From contig NZ_JACBZL010000001.1 in assembly GCF_013408445.1 (NCBI RefSeq), positions 124,001 to 188,000 of the forward strand: a stretch of 64,000 bases of DNA. Reading direction: 5' to 3'. A model generated the notes under the pieces. It was given only the letters and a program-made list of their open reading frames with translations. It was not told where the DNA came from and ran no database searches. Both the position numbers and the translations under genes were made by a program. Source of the DNA: Corynebacterium tuberculostearicum (lineage in GTDB: Bacteria > Actinomycetota > Actinomycetes > Mycobacteriales > Mycobacteriaceae). Shown here one piece after another: positions 17,239 through 25,712 of the stretch (its first letter is position 1; every line of letters starts with the position of its first letter).

Positions 17239-18720
17239 TTAGTTTGCCGGCCGCAGCGCTTTAGTTTTAAGCAGCCGGATCACCATCCACGTACCAGCCG
17301 TGGCGAAGATTCCTATCAGCACCGTCGCAAGAATATAGCGGGCAGGGGAATCCGCGTTCATGGGCCATGCGGGGAAGGCGATCAACCACAGCGGGGTTCT
17401 AGCGAGGACGTCTCCGCCCAAGGTCACGGAGACGATAGTGCAGACGATGCACAGTGCCAGGCCACTCATGATGCCCAGACGAATCACGATGAGAAGAGAG
17501 AATACCGAAATCACATATCCCACCCCAATGGCTAGGGGCAGGTGGACGGCCGTCGCCGAAGCTGAGCTGCCAGAAGCACTAAGTGCGAGCGAAGCGCCCA
17601 CGCATACTGTGGATACTATCCCGAAAAGCCACCAGAGGAGTGCGCTGGAACAATGGCGGGATTCAATGTGGCTGAGTGGCCATACCGGCGCGAGTAATGG
17701 CCACACCACAACCGGTAACACACCCGCTCCTACAGGGAGAAGCAGAAAAATAAAGAAGCCCTGGACATAAGTCGGAGGGTAGAAAAGGACAAGAAACAGC
17801 AGTGCCAAGGCACTTAACGCCAAGCAGGCGATAACCGCTGGGCTGCACGCCGCTCGGTGGAGACCAACCAGCGCGCCTACCAAGCGGGGGCAGGCGGTGG
17901 CACGCGGTGCTGTGGCTGGGCGCCATGTGGCAGTGGTGCCGCTGGAGGCAGCGGTCGTCTGGCCGCGGCGAGGTAAAGCGAGACGGCGCAGGCGGCGCGG
18001 AGTGACGATGGCCGCGTAGACGCCCACTGCTGCGAGAAGTAGCGTCAGAGCGAGGGCCGGCAGCGGACTTTCTTGCAGGAGTGGATCGCCTGGATCCAAG
18101 GGCACGGAATTTTGATGAATGTGCAGTGAATGAAGCATTAGCCGCATGGGCCAAGCTGGTGGAAAAGCCCACCACGTAGGGCCTTCGACGACCTTGGAGG
18201 TCACGCTTGAAACCTGCCAGATAACGCTGAGTATTAGTGTCGCGCCAAGGCCATAGCGCCGCGAGCAGGCAGAAGCAAGACCAGCAATGCCAATAGCACC
18301 GAGGACGGAATACAGCCCGGCGAGTGCCACAAGGTGGTGCTGTTCGCGGCCTTGTGCGAACACTACTGCCCAGGACACCCCAAAGTTGAGGAGATGGAAC
18401 GCGCCCAGGCTGGCGAGCACTACAACTAAGCGGGCAATGTGTTCGTAACGAGTAGTGAGGCGGCGCCACAAGGTGCCGCCGCCACGGGCAAGAACCTCAC
18501 GGCGCTCTTTAACCGCGGCAAATACCGCAACGAGCGGCGCGTACATGCCGGTGACAAACATAGATTGCCAGCCGAGAACACCGGTAGCATCCTTAGCCGG
18601 GGAAGCGATAGCAGAAAAGACTATGGTCATTAGCGCAAGCGGTAAGGCGAGAAGAGGTAGCCACTGCACAGCGCTGCCACGGCTGCGCAGCAACTCTGCC
18701 GAAAGGTAGCGCTTAAACAT
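17239..18720 (-). CDS. ABC transporter permease, multi-pass membrane protein
   Basis: The start MFKRYLSAELLRSRGSAVQWL at 18720 gives a protein of about 493 residues with roughly twelve hydrophobic segments in two halves, separated by a basic, Ala/Thr-rich loop around the middle (TPRRLRRLALPRRGQ). The N-terminal KRYLSAELLRSR pattern is that of the ABC-2 type permeases of antibiotic or lantibiotic exporters. Its start overlaps the end of the ATPase gene by 8 bases, so they are translated as a pair. The sensor kinase and regulator immediately upstream suggest an inducible envelope-stress or antimicrobial-defence exporter; substrate unknown. Confidence 0.8.
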   Translation of the reverse strand: MFKRYLSAELLRSRGSAVQWLPLLALPLALMTIVFSAIASPAKDATGVLGWQSMFVTGMYAPLVAVFAAVKERREVLARGGGTLWRRLTTRYEHIARLVVVLASLGAFHLLNFGVSWAVVFAQGREQHHLVALAGLYSVLGAIGIAGLASACSRRYGLGATLILSVIWQVSSVTSKVVEGPTWWAFPPAWPMRLMLHSLHIHQNSVPLDPGDPLLQESPLPALALTLLLAAVGVYAAIVTPRRLRRLALPRRGQTTAASSGTTATWRPATAPRATACPRLVGALVGLHRAACSPAVIACLALSALALLFLVLFYPPTYVQGFFIFLLLPVGAGVLPVVVWPLLAPVWPLSHIESRHCSSALLWWLFGIVSTVCVGASLALSASGSSASATAVHLPLAIGVGYVISVFSLLIVIRLGIMSGLALCIVCTIVSVTLGGDVLARTPLWLIAFPAWPMNADSPARYILATVLIGIFATAGTWMVIRLLKTKALRPAN

Positions 18721-19426
18721 CGGCCTCACCACCCAGGGAGGTGAGGCGGAAGAACTCGGACTCCAATTGGCCGCTGGGGGCAAGCTCCTGCAAGGACCCG
18801 GAATAGCGAATGGTGCCCTGAGACAAAATGGTGATGTCGTCGGCCAAATGAAGGACCTCGCCAAGCTGATGAGAGCTGACCACAACAGTGTGGCCGGCTG
18901 CTGCCAAGTCTCGCAGCAAAGTACGCAGCTCCACTATGCCCTGTGGATCAAGACCATTTTGAGGTTCATCCAGCAGCAAAATTTCCGGATCCCCTAATAA
19001 AGCCTGCGCCAATGCCAAGCGGGCCTTCATACCGGTGGAAAAGGATTTGGCTTTCTTAGAACCGACCTCGGCGAGCCCCGCAATGGCTAAAACACGCTCT
19101 ACCTCAGACTCCGGCAGACCTAGCAAGCGGGTATGTACGCGCAGGTTGGCAGCGGCGGAAAGATGCCCGTAGAAGGCGGGCCCGTTCACGGATGCCCCCA
19201 CGTGGTCGAGTACTTCACGTGACCAAGGAGCACCAGCCACGCGTACTATTCCGGAATCTGCCGGCAGCAGGCCAAGGAAGATGGAAAAGAGAGTTGATTT
19301 TCCGGCCCCGTTGCGTCCAAGCAAGGCGTGGACTCGGCCAGGGGCAATACGAAAATCCACATCTCGCAGTACCGCGTGGGAGCCAAAGGATTTGCTGACG
19401 CGTTCAAAGGAGATCTCAAAACTCAT
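18713..19426 (-). CDS. ABC transporter ATP-binding protein
   Basis: This 237-residue ATPase powers the permease encoded next to it. From MSFEISFERVSKSFG the Walker A is GRNGAGKST near residue 38, the signature is FSTGMKARLALA (variant of LSGGQ: STGMK), Walker B is ILLLDEPQNGLD, and the H-loop histidine is in VVSSHQLGE. The STGMK signature and short length are typical of ABC-2 exporters of the bacitracin/lantibiotic self-protection type. An earlier in-frame start would add a non-conserved MRRSAARLGG, so 19426 is preferred. Confidence 0.9.
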   Translation of the reverse strand: MSFEISFERVSKSFGSHAVLRDVDFRIAPGRVHALLGRNGAGKSTLFSIFLGLLPADSGIVRVAGAPWSREVLDHVGASVNGPAFYGHLSAAANLRVHTRLLGLPESEVERVLAIAGLAEVGSKKAKSFSTGMKARLALAQALLGDPEILLLDEPQNGLDPQGIVELRTLLRDLAAAGHTVVVSSHQLGEVLHLADDITILSQGTIRYSGSLQELAPSGQLESEFFRLTSLGGEADV

Positions 19427-19493
19427 ACCGCCTAGTCTCGCGGCAGAGCGCCGCAATAACCTCCGCCTAGGCTATGGACCTTCGAGCGAGGTT

Positions 19494-19511
19494 CTCCTAC
19501 CACGGTAGGAG
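19494..19511. promoter_or_regulatory. Perfect 18-bp palindrome between regulator and ABC operon
   Basis: The sequence ctcctaccacggtaggag has 8-bp perfect arms and a 2-base centre. It lies 67 bases upstream of the ATPase start and just after the response-regulator stop (reading on the minus strand). No U-tract follows on either strand, so an operator for the LuxR-type regulator is more likely than a terminator. This is inference from position and symmetry. Confidence 0.55.
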
Positions 19512-19513
19512 GC

Positions 19514-20173
19514 TTAGGCGATGCCAGCCTTTTGCGCCAAGAGTACTAGAGCTACGCGGTCGCGTGCAGCCAGTTTGGAAAGCAGAGAGGAAACATGTGT
19601 CTTGACAGTCGTATCCGCGATGACCATTTCACGGGCAATTTCCGCGTTGGTGGCACCGCGGGCGATGAGGGCCAAGACTTCTCGTTCGCGACGGGTGACA
19701 AGGCTTAAGCCCTGGCGCTCTTGCGCGCTCAGCTGCCCGCGCGCAATTGCGGCTCGGTAGGTCTGCAAGACTGGGCCGGTTACCTTAGCGGCTAGGACCG
19801 ATTCGCCCTTGGCGACGTCCCGCACCGCTCCCACCAGTACATCCGGGTCGGCGTCTTTGAGGAGAAACCCATGCGCGCCAGCGGCGATAGATTGAGCCAC
19901 CAAATCATCTTCATTAAATGTAGTGAGCATGATGATTCGGCAGTCAGGCACCCGAGAAAGTATGGCTTGAGCCGCGGCAATACCGTCCATTCCAGGCATT
20001 CGGATATCTAGGATGGCGACGTCAATGCGGTGGCTTATCGCGGCGGTAACGGCTTCGTTGCCGGTGTGTGCGGTGGTAACGACCTCAATATCATCCTGAG
20101 CATTGAGGATAGTGGATAAAGCGGTGACGAGCAGCGCTTGGTCATCGGCAAGCAGTACACGAATCTTAGACAC
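19514..20173 (-). CDS. Two-component response regulator, NarL/LuxR family
   Basis: The 219-residue regulator starts at the GTG at 20173 (VSKIRVLLADDQALL). The receiver has the acidic pair at residues 10-11, the phosphoacceptor in VAILDIRMPGMDG near 56 and the Thr and Lys of MLTTFNEDD and LLKDADPD. A LuxR_C HTH (LVTRREREVLALIARGATNAEIAREM) ends the protein. The start overlaps the kinase stop by 8 bases, so the pair is co-translated. It probably controls the ABC exporter downstream through the palindrome at 19494-19511. Confidence 0.92.
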   Translation of the reverse strand: MSKIRVLLADDQALLVTALSTILNAQDDIEVVTTAHTGNEAVTAAISHRIDVAILDIRMPGMDGIAAAQAILSRVPDCRIIMLTTFNEDDLVAQSIAAGAHGFLLKDADPDVLVGAVRDVAKGESVLAAKVTGPVLQTYRAAIARGQLSAQERQGLSLVTRREREVLALIARGATNAEIAREMVIADTTVKTHVSSLLSKLAARDRVALVLLAQKAGIA

Positions 20174-21344
20174 GGTTTTCCTTGTGCAACGGAAGTTCGG
20201 CGAGCAGGGTGAATTTTGTGGCATCGCCCCAGCTCTCCAGCTTTCCACCCAATGCGAGGGCACGTTCTTCCACACCGATTAGGCCCACGCCGCTACCTGG
20301 GACTTCGCTGGGAGTCGGGGAGGGAGTGGAAGAAATTAGGGTGAGTCGGGCGACGTCGGCAAGCGCAAGCTCCACATCCACCTGGGTTCCTGGTCCCTGG
20401 TGGCGCAACGCGTTGGTCAAACCCTCAGAAATGATGCGCACCAACGCCAATTGCGTAAGTGCTGGAGCCTCGTAGGCCTCAGGTATATGCGCGTTAATGT
20501 CCAAGCCCGCCGCTCGGAAGCCATCGATAATGCCCTCGATGTGCTCTAGTTGCGTGGTGGGCTCCAGTGAGGTGGGTCCGGTGCTGCGCAGTGCAGTGAC
20601 GATGCCGCGGACCTCTTCCAAAGCAGAATCCGCGCCATCACGAATATTGGCTAGCGCATCATGGGCAGCCTCTGTGTTTGCACGAGCGGAAATGATCCCG
20701 GCGTTTGCCTGAACCTTGATCAAAGTGAGGGAATGAGCGAGTACATCATGCAGCTCCCGTGCGATGAGCAGGCGTTCTTCTTCTTGGGCTTGGCGAAATC
20801 GTTCTTGCGCTAGCCGCTCGTGCTGGCGTGCCAAGTCGAAGTAGCGCGCAGCTATAAAATATGTGCTGCCTAGAACCGCCCAGTGCACGACCAACATGGC
20901 CAAGTAGCGGCGGTCCAGTTGGTAATGCAAAAAGAAAGACTCCGGATCTATGCGCCACATGAATGGCGAAATGAAGGAGCCAAGAATCGTTAGAGCCAGT
21001 ACCGTGCGGGGAATGGCGCGGCGTGTGACATAGCGGGAGGTGGCATACACCGCCATGGGTGCAGTCAGAGCCCAAGGGGTAAGCCCTAGATTGGTGGGCA
21101 GCTGGCTCATCCAAGCCATAGCCCATGCCGCGAGCAACACAATAAAGCCCGTGGCGCTGAGCACGGGGCGGCTCCGCCAGATCCACATAAATGGCAGGAA
21201 TAGCAACGATAGACCTGCCTGAATAATCTCAATTATGCTGGGGTTCTTCGCGGCAGAAATGACATAAAACAGCGCAATGAGCACCGCGACCGCAGTGAGG
21301 ATTTTATCCCCTAAGCGCGCTTGCGCGACGGTGTCAGTGCTCAT
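20166..21344 (-). CDS. Sensor histidine kinase, NarL/DesK type
   Basis: A 392-residue membrane kinase. About five to six transmembrane helices occupy residues 15-170, with almost no extracytoplasmic domain, which is the intramembrane-sensing layout. HisKA_3 dimerisation follows with the phosphoacceptor in LIARELHDVLAHSLT (His near residue 205). The HATPase part has SEGLTNALRHQGPGT (N box) and VPGSGVGLIGVEERALALGG (G box). It forms an operon with the regulator and, beyond it, the ABC exporter genes. The stimulus cannot be read from the sequence. Confidence 0.92.
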   Translation of the reverse strand: MSTDTVAQARLGDKILTAVAVLIALFYVISAAKNPSIIEIIQAGLSLLFLPFMWIWRSRPVLSATGFIVLLAAWAMAWMSQLPTNLGLTPWALTAPMAVYATSRYVTRRAIPRTVLALTILGSFISPFMWRIDPESFFLHYQLDRRYLAMLVVHWAVLGSTYFIAARYFDLARQHERLAQERFRQAQEEERLLIARELHDVLAHSLTLIKVQANAGIISARANTEAAHDALANIRDGADSALEEVRGIVTALRSTGPTSLEPTTQLEHIEGIIDGFRAAGLDINAHIPEAYEAPALTQLALVRIISEGLTNALRHQGPGTQVDVELALADVARLTLISSTPSPTPSEVPGSGVGLIGVEERALALGGKLESWGDATKFTLLAELPLHKENRV

Positions 21345-21373
21345 AAAGGAAGATAGTAATACAGCCCTTGCTG

Positions 21374-22261
21374 CTACTTCTTCTTATCCTTCTTCTTGCC
21401 CTTCTTGGACGTCTTCTTTGCCGTCTTCTGCTCGGACTTACGCTCTAGCTTGGCGGCGACGTCCGGCACGTAGCGGAACTCTTCGCGGGCGGGGCGCTCA
21501 TAGGTTTCGCCATCGGAATCTGGGCGCTGCGGGATCTCCGGCATCTCGCGCTCGATCTTCTCGTATGGAATGGTGCTCAGCAGGTGCGAGATGACGTTGA
21601 TACGCGAGCGCTTCTTGTCTTCAGATTCCACGGTGTACCACGGTGCGGTTGGGGTATCGGTGTGGATGAACATCGCATCCTTGGCACGGGAGTAGTCCTC
21701 CCAGCGGGTAATGGACTGCAGATCCATAGGGGAGAGCTTCCAACGGCGCAGCGGATCGTTGCGGCGGGATTCAAAGCGCTTAATCTGCTCCTCATCAGAT
21801 ACAGAGAACCAGTACTTGCGCAGCATGATGCCGTCTTCTACCAACATCTGTTCAAAGGTGGGTGCTTGGTGCAGGAAGCGGACGTATTCCTGATCGGTGC
21901 AAAAGCCCATGACGCGCTCGACACCGGCGCGGTTGTACCAGGAGCGGTCAAAGATGACGATTTCGCCCTTGGTAGGCAGCTTTTCCACGTAGCGCTGGAA
22001 GTACCACTGGCCCTGTTCGCGCGAGTTCGGTGCAGGCAGTGCCTCGATGCGGCAGGTGCGCGGGTTGAGGTACTGGGTGATGCGCTTAATCGCGGAGCCT
22101 TTGCCGGCGGCGTCGCGGCCCTCCATGATGATGACTACGCGGGCGCCGGTTTCAACGACCCACTGCTGCATGTCCACGAGCTCCGCTTGGAGGCGTTCGA
22201 GCTCCTTTTCGTAGGCCTTCTTGTTGAGTTTCTTAGGGGCTTTACTGCTTTTTGTGCTCAT
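21374..22261 (-). CDS. ppk2: Polyphosphate kinase 2
   Basis: PPK2 transfers phosphate between polyphosphate and nucleoside di- or monophosphates. The single-domain, 295-residue protein shows Walker A GRDAAGKGSAIKR near residue 49, Walker B VIFDRSWYNRAGVERVMGF, and the lid region RRNDPLRRWKLSPMDLQS. The C-terminus is a very basic tail (KKTSKKGKKKDKKK). Class I (NDP-using) is likely from the single domain, but not certain. It is read away from the kinase operon with 29 bases between, so it could be transcribed upstream of it. A ppx gene at 41585 provides the opposing activity. Confidence 0.93.
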   Translation of the reverse strand: MSTKSSKAPKKLNKKAYEKELERLQAELVDMQQWVVETGARVVIIMEGRDAAGKGSAIKRITQYLNPRTCRIEALPAPNSREQGQWYFQRYVEKLPTKGEIVIFDRSWYNRAGVERVMGFCTDQEYVRFLHQAPTFEQMLVEDGIMLRKYWFSVSDEEQIKRFESRRNDPLRRWKLSPMDLQSITRWEDYSRAKDAMFIHTDTPTAPWYTVESEDKKRSRINVISHLLSTIPYEKIEREMPEIPQRPDSDGETYERPAREEFRYVPDVAAKLERKSEQKTAKKTSKKGKKKDKKK

Positions 22262-22337
22262 TAATTCAGCTTAACCGGCGCACGCGGCTGGGATGAAAAC
22301 GCTACCGCCCACTTTGGAGTGAGAACCTGGGCACAGC

Positions 22338-23198
22338 CTAGGAGCAGGTACAGCCGGGGCCGCAGCCGGGCTCGCCATAGCGGGTGGTATTGGAAATATG
22401 CCCCAAGCCTTCGATGGCGATGGTGACGTTTTGGCCGTCCTCGATAAATTGCTGCGGGGTGCGGGCAAAACCCACGCCCTCCGGCGTGCCGGTAACGATG
22501 ACGTCGCCCGGATTGAGTGGATAGAGCTGCGAGCAGAACTCAATGAGCTCAGCTACGGAAAAGATGAGGTCATCGGTATTATCGCGCTGCCTTTCCTCAC
22601 CGCCTACGGTAGTAGTGAGGACAGCTCCGGATCCCGGCGACCACTCATCCGCGGTGGTAAGCCAAGGGCCGAAGCCGGCTGTGCGATAAAAGGATTTACC
22701 GGCATGGAACTGGCTAGTCTGGCGCTGGAAGTCACGCAGCGTGTAGTCATTCATGATGGCGTAGCCCGCCACATAATCTAGTGCCTCGTCGCGGCTGACA
22801 CGGTGGGCGCGCTCGCCGATGATGACCGCCAACTCACCTTCATAATCCAGCTTCTGTGTGCCATATTCGGGAAGGAAGACATCATCATAGGGGCCGGTGA
22901 GGGCATCGGCGAACTTGATGAACAAGGTGGGATGTTCGGGGAATTCGCGTCCCATCTCGCGAATGTGCTTGGCGTAATTGAGCCCCACGCAGATGACCTT
23001 GCCGGGAGTTGGTACGACGGCTTCCAAATCAGCGTGGTCAAAGACCACGGGCTCGCCGGAAAGCTGGGCGGCCTTGCGCCAATCTTCGCTGCGCAGCAGC
23101 TGGCCCACGTCCTCATAATCCAACTCAACGCCCACGTTATCGCCGTCGATGCGGATAGCGGAAGTGCCAAATGCGGTGCGTAAGGTAGCCAATTTCAT
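22338..23198 (-). CDS. Fumarylacetoacetate hydrolase (FAH) family protein with Cys-rich tail
   Basis: A 286-residue FAH-fold enzyme of the catechol/homoprotocatechuate isomerase-hydrolase group or acylpyruvase/oxaloacetate decarboxylase relatives. Metal ligands are in LDYEGELAVIIG (two acidic residues) with the upstream CVGLNYAKHIREMG and downstream NDYTLRDFQ and GDVIVTGTPEGVGFAR, all typical. The start MKLATLRTAFG at 23198 is five bases after the pth stop, so the genes form an operon. The C-terminus GCGPGCTCS adds three cysteines not expected in the family. The substrate is not predictable. Confidence 0.85.
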   Translation of the reverse strand: MKLATLRTAFGTSAIRIDGDNVGVELDYEDVGQLLRSEDWRKAAQLSGEPVVFDHADLEAVVPTPGKVICVGLNYAKHIREMGREFPEHPTLFIKFADALTGPYDDVFLPEYGTQKLDYEGELAVIIGERAHRVSRDEALDYVAGYAIMNDYTLRDFQRQTSQFHAGKSFYRTAGFGPWLTTADEWSPGSGAVLTTTVGGEERQRDNTDDLIFSVAELIEFCSQLYPLNPGDVIVTGTPEGVGFARTPQQFIEDGQNVTIAIEGLGHISNTTRYGEPGCGPGCTCS

Positions 23199-23203
23199 GG
23201 CGA

Positions 23204-23734
23204 CTATCCTACGCGCAAGATTTCCTCGACCGCGTCGGCGCAAAGGATGGGGATTTCTGCCTTTTCTTGCTTTGTCCAAGGCTTGAGCACAAACGACGCC
23301 GGGTCCATGCGCCCCGGCGGGCGCCCGATTCCTACCGAAAGGCGCTGATAGTCTTTGGTGCCCAGGGACTTTGTGGTTGAACGCAACCCATTGTGGCCAT
23401 GGTCGCCGCCGCCTTGGCGGAGCTTAATGGTGCCGAAATCGAGCTCTAGCTCATCGTGAACAACGATGATGTCGGCGGCGGAGAGATGAAAGTATTGGGC
23501 CAAAGCTTTGATCGGCCCGCCGGAAAGGTTCATAAAGGACCGTGGCTTTGCGCAGATAATCTTGCGGCCGCCAGCTATGCCCTCGGCGACTTCGGTGTTG
23601 GTCTTTTTGTGTACAGAAAAACCGCTCATGAGCTCTCCTGCGAGTTCATCTGCCACATCGAAGCCGATATTGTGTCGAGTGCCTGCGTACTTGGGGCCGG
23701 GGTTGCCAAGGCCTACTACGAGAAGTGGAGTCAC
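23204..23734 (-). CDS. pth: Peptidyl-tRNA hydrolase (second of two)
   Basis: From the GTG at 23734 (VTPLLVVGLGNPGPKYAGTRHNIGF) the protein has 176 residues, with catalytic His21, FMNLSG, HDELELDFG and GGGDHGHNGLRS. It lacks the N-terminal extension of the copy at 10318. It lies downstream of rplY and is separated from it by a terminator, and it is followed five bases later by the FAH gene. Linkage of rplY and pth is common in bacteria, so this is probably the ancestral, housekeeping copy. Confidence 0.92.
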   Translation of the reverse strand: MTPLLVVGLGNPGPKYAGTRHNIGFDVADELAGELMSGFSVHKKTNTEVAEGIAGGRKIICAKPRSFMNLSGGPIKALAQYFHLSAADIIVVHDELELDFGTIKLRQGGGDHGHNGLRSTTKSLGTKDYQRLSVGIGRPPGRMDPASFVLKPWTKQEKAEIPILCADAVEEILRVG

Positions 23735-23761
23735 GCGCTCAATTGTCTCATAGGCAGAGAG

Positions 23762-23805
23762 AAAAACGGCAAGGCCGCCGCGAGAAGCGAATCTCACGGC
23801 GGCCT
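23762..23805 (-). terminator. Terminator of rplY
   Basis: A 9-bp stem (aggccgccg 23772-23780 with cggcggcct 23797-23805) has an extended, partly paired loop and is followed on the minus strand by a run of five U from gaaaaac at 23761-23767. It lies inside the upstream region of the second pth. Confidence 0.75.
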
Positions 23806-23826
23806 ATGCGTGTGAAGGGGAGGGGA

Positions 23827-24480
23827 TTACTCCTCGTCAGAGTCAGCGGACTCCTCGGAATCCTCTGCGGACTCGGCGCCAGCGTCAGCGCCGCCTTCCT
23901 CAGCAGCCTCGGCTGCTTCCTCGAGCTCTTCATCAACCTCAGGCAGGGAGATGGAGACGATAACGGTGTCTTCCTCTGCCACCAGGGTGGTGTCTTCCGG
24001 CATGGTGACGTCGCCCGCGGTGATAACTGCGCCGTCCTCGAGGCCCTCGATGGAAACCTCGATCTCCTCCGGAATGTTCAGTACGTCTGCCTCAACCAGC
24101 AGTACGTCAGCATCCTGGATGTGCATGGTGCCTGGGGCCGGCTCGCCGGTCAGGGTAACCGGAACCTCAACCTCAACCTTCTCGCCGCGCTTAATAGCCA
24201 GCAGGTCAACGTGGTCGATGTCGAAGGTCAGGACGTTCTGGTCAACGTGCTTAACCATGGTCAGGTACTGCTCGCCGTCGATCTCCAGCTCCAGAACGGC
24301 GTTGACGCCGTTGTTGCGGACGAGGGACTGGATGTCCAGCAGCGGAACTGCGAAGTGGACCGGCTCCTGATGAGAACCGTAGATGACGCCAGGAACCTTC
24401 CACTCGCGGCGCAGGCGGCGTGCGACACCCTTGCCAAATTCGGTACGTGCTTCAGCCTTAATTACTGGGCGCTGTGCCAT
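23827..24480 (-). CDS. rplY: 50S ribosomal protein L25/general stress protein Ctc
   Basis: The 217-residue protein is the long, two-domain (CTC-type) L25 that binds 5S rRNA. The N-terminal domain has RTEFGKGVARRLRREWKVPGVIYG; the C-terminal TL5-like domain includes HVDLLAIKRGEKVEVEVPV. It ends in an acidic Ala/Glu/Ser-rich tail (from about residue 185) typical of actinobacterial members. A ribosome site (aaggaga on the minus strand) precedes the ATG. It is followed by a terminator, and prs lies upstream behind another terminator, so it is probably transcribed alone from the 242-base gap. Confidence 0.93.
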   Translation of the reverse strand: MAQRPVIKAEARTEFGKGVARRLRREWKVPGVIYGSHQEPVHFAVPLLDIQSLVRNNGVNAVLELEIDGEQYLTMVKHVDQNVLTFDIDHVDLLAIKRGEKVEVEVPVTLTGEPAPGTMHIQDADVLLVEADVLNIPEEIEVSIEGLEDGAVITAGDVTMPEDTTLVAEEDTVIVSISLPEVDEELEEAAEAAEEGGADAGAESAEDSEESADSDEE

Positions 24481-24681
24481 GCTTCATTCTCCTTAGTTAA
24501 AGTAGTGCGGCGCGGCCAACGCGATAAAAACGACGAAAGCCTGCCGATGGACGTCTTGGACGAGTCATCGCAGGCGTATATAAAAAGCAACATGCTCTAA
24601 CTTCAATCGCGTCGATAACGGCTTCCTCATCCTGAGGTCGCCCTCGCCGAGACTGAGTTAGATTAGCACGTGCGTCAGGGG

Positions 24682-24715
24682 CAAATCAAAAGCCGCCGAG
24701 GGAAATCTCGGCGGC
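24682..24715 (-). terminator. Terminator of prs
   Basis: A perfect 9-bp stem (gccgccgag 24692-24700 with ctcggcggc 24707-24715) is followed on the minus strand by UUUUGAUUU, located just after the prs stop. Confidence 0.9.
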
Positions 24716-24722
24716 CCTGCGC

Positions 24723-25697
24723 TTAGGCGCGGTCGAAAAGGGTGGTCACGGAACCATTCTCAAAGATCTCGTGGATGGTCTGTGCCAAAAGCGGTGCAAT
24801 GGACAGCACCGTGAGGTTGGACCAGCCCTCGGTGGACTGCGGGAGGGTATCGGTGGTGATAACTTCCTCCGCGCCGCACTCGGACAGGCGCTCGCGGGCT
24901 GGATCGGAGAAGACGCCGTGGGTGCAGGCGATGATGACCTTCTTCGCACCGGCGTCCTTCAGAACGCGCACGGCGCCGGCGATGGTGCCACCGGTGTCAA
25001 TCATGTCGTCGAGAAGCACGCAGTCCTTGCCCTCTACATCGCCGACCACGCGGTTGGACACCGTCTTATTGGCCTCGGTGTTGGAGCGGGTCTTGTGCAC
25101 GAAGGCCAGCGGGGCATCGCCCAAGTCGTGGGCCCACTTTTCTGCTACCTTCACGCGGCCAGCATCCGGGGAGACCACGGTGATGTTATCGGTGGCGTAC
25201 TTGGACTTGATGTAATCGGTCAGGATGGGCTGAGCGTGCATGTGATCGACCGGGCCATCGAAGAAGCCCTGGATCTGATCGGTGTGCAGGTCCACGGACA
25301 CGATGCGGTCTGCGCCGGCAGCCTGCAGAAGGTCTGCTACCAGGCGGGCGGAAATCGGTTCGCGGCCCAGGTGCTTCTTATCCTGGCGTGCATATGGGTA
25401 GAAGGGCAGGATGGCGGTGATGCGCTTAGCGGAGCCGCGCTTCAAAGCATCGATCATGATGAGCTGCTCTACCAGCCACTTATTGAGCGGCTGGGTGTGA
25501 GACTGCATTACGAAGCAGTCGGCGCCACGCACGGACTCTTCAAAGCGAATGAAGATTTCGCCGTTGGCGAAGTCGCGGGCGGTGGTAGGAACCAGATCAG
25601 TCTTGAGCTCCTTAGCCACAGCCTCTGCCAACTCTGGGTGTGCACGCCCAGAGAAGAGCTTCATGTTTTTGCTGCTACCAGTTACCTTGCCAGTCAT
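24723..25697 (-). CDS. prs: Ribose-phosphate pyrophosphokinase
   Basis: PRPP synthase makes phosphoribosyl pyrophosphate from ribose 5-phosphate and ATP for nucleotide, histidine, tryptophan and, in this group, arabinogalactan precursor synthesis. Signatures are RQDKKHLGREPISARLVADLL (in pieces), the divalent-cation site VDLHTDQIQGFFDG, the flexible loop VSPDAGRVKVAEKWA and the PRPP-binding VLLDDMIDTGGT. The length of 324 residues is standard. It lies 15 bases downstream of glmU on the same strand, an operon conserved in actinobacteria. Confidence 0.96.
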   Translation of the reverse strand: MTGKVTGSSKNMKLFSGRAHPELAEAVAKELKTDLVPTTARDFANGEIFIRFEESVRGADCFVMQSHTQPLNKWLVEQLIMIDALKRGSAKRITAILPFYPYARQDKKHLGREPISARLVADLLQAAGADRIVSVDLHTDQIQGFFDGPVDHMHAQPILTDYIKSKYATDNITVVSPDAGRVKVAEKWAHDLGDAPLAFVHKTRSNTEANKTVSNRVVGDVEGKDCVLLDDMIDTGGTIAGAVRVLKDAGAKKVIIACTHGVFSDPARERLSECGAEEVITTDTLPQSTEGWSNLTVLSIAPLLAQTIHEIFENGSVTTLFDRA

Positions 25698-25712
25698 GGG
25701 AGAATATGCCCC

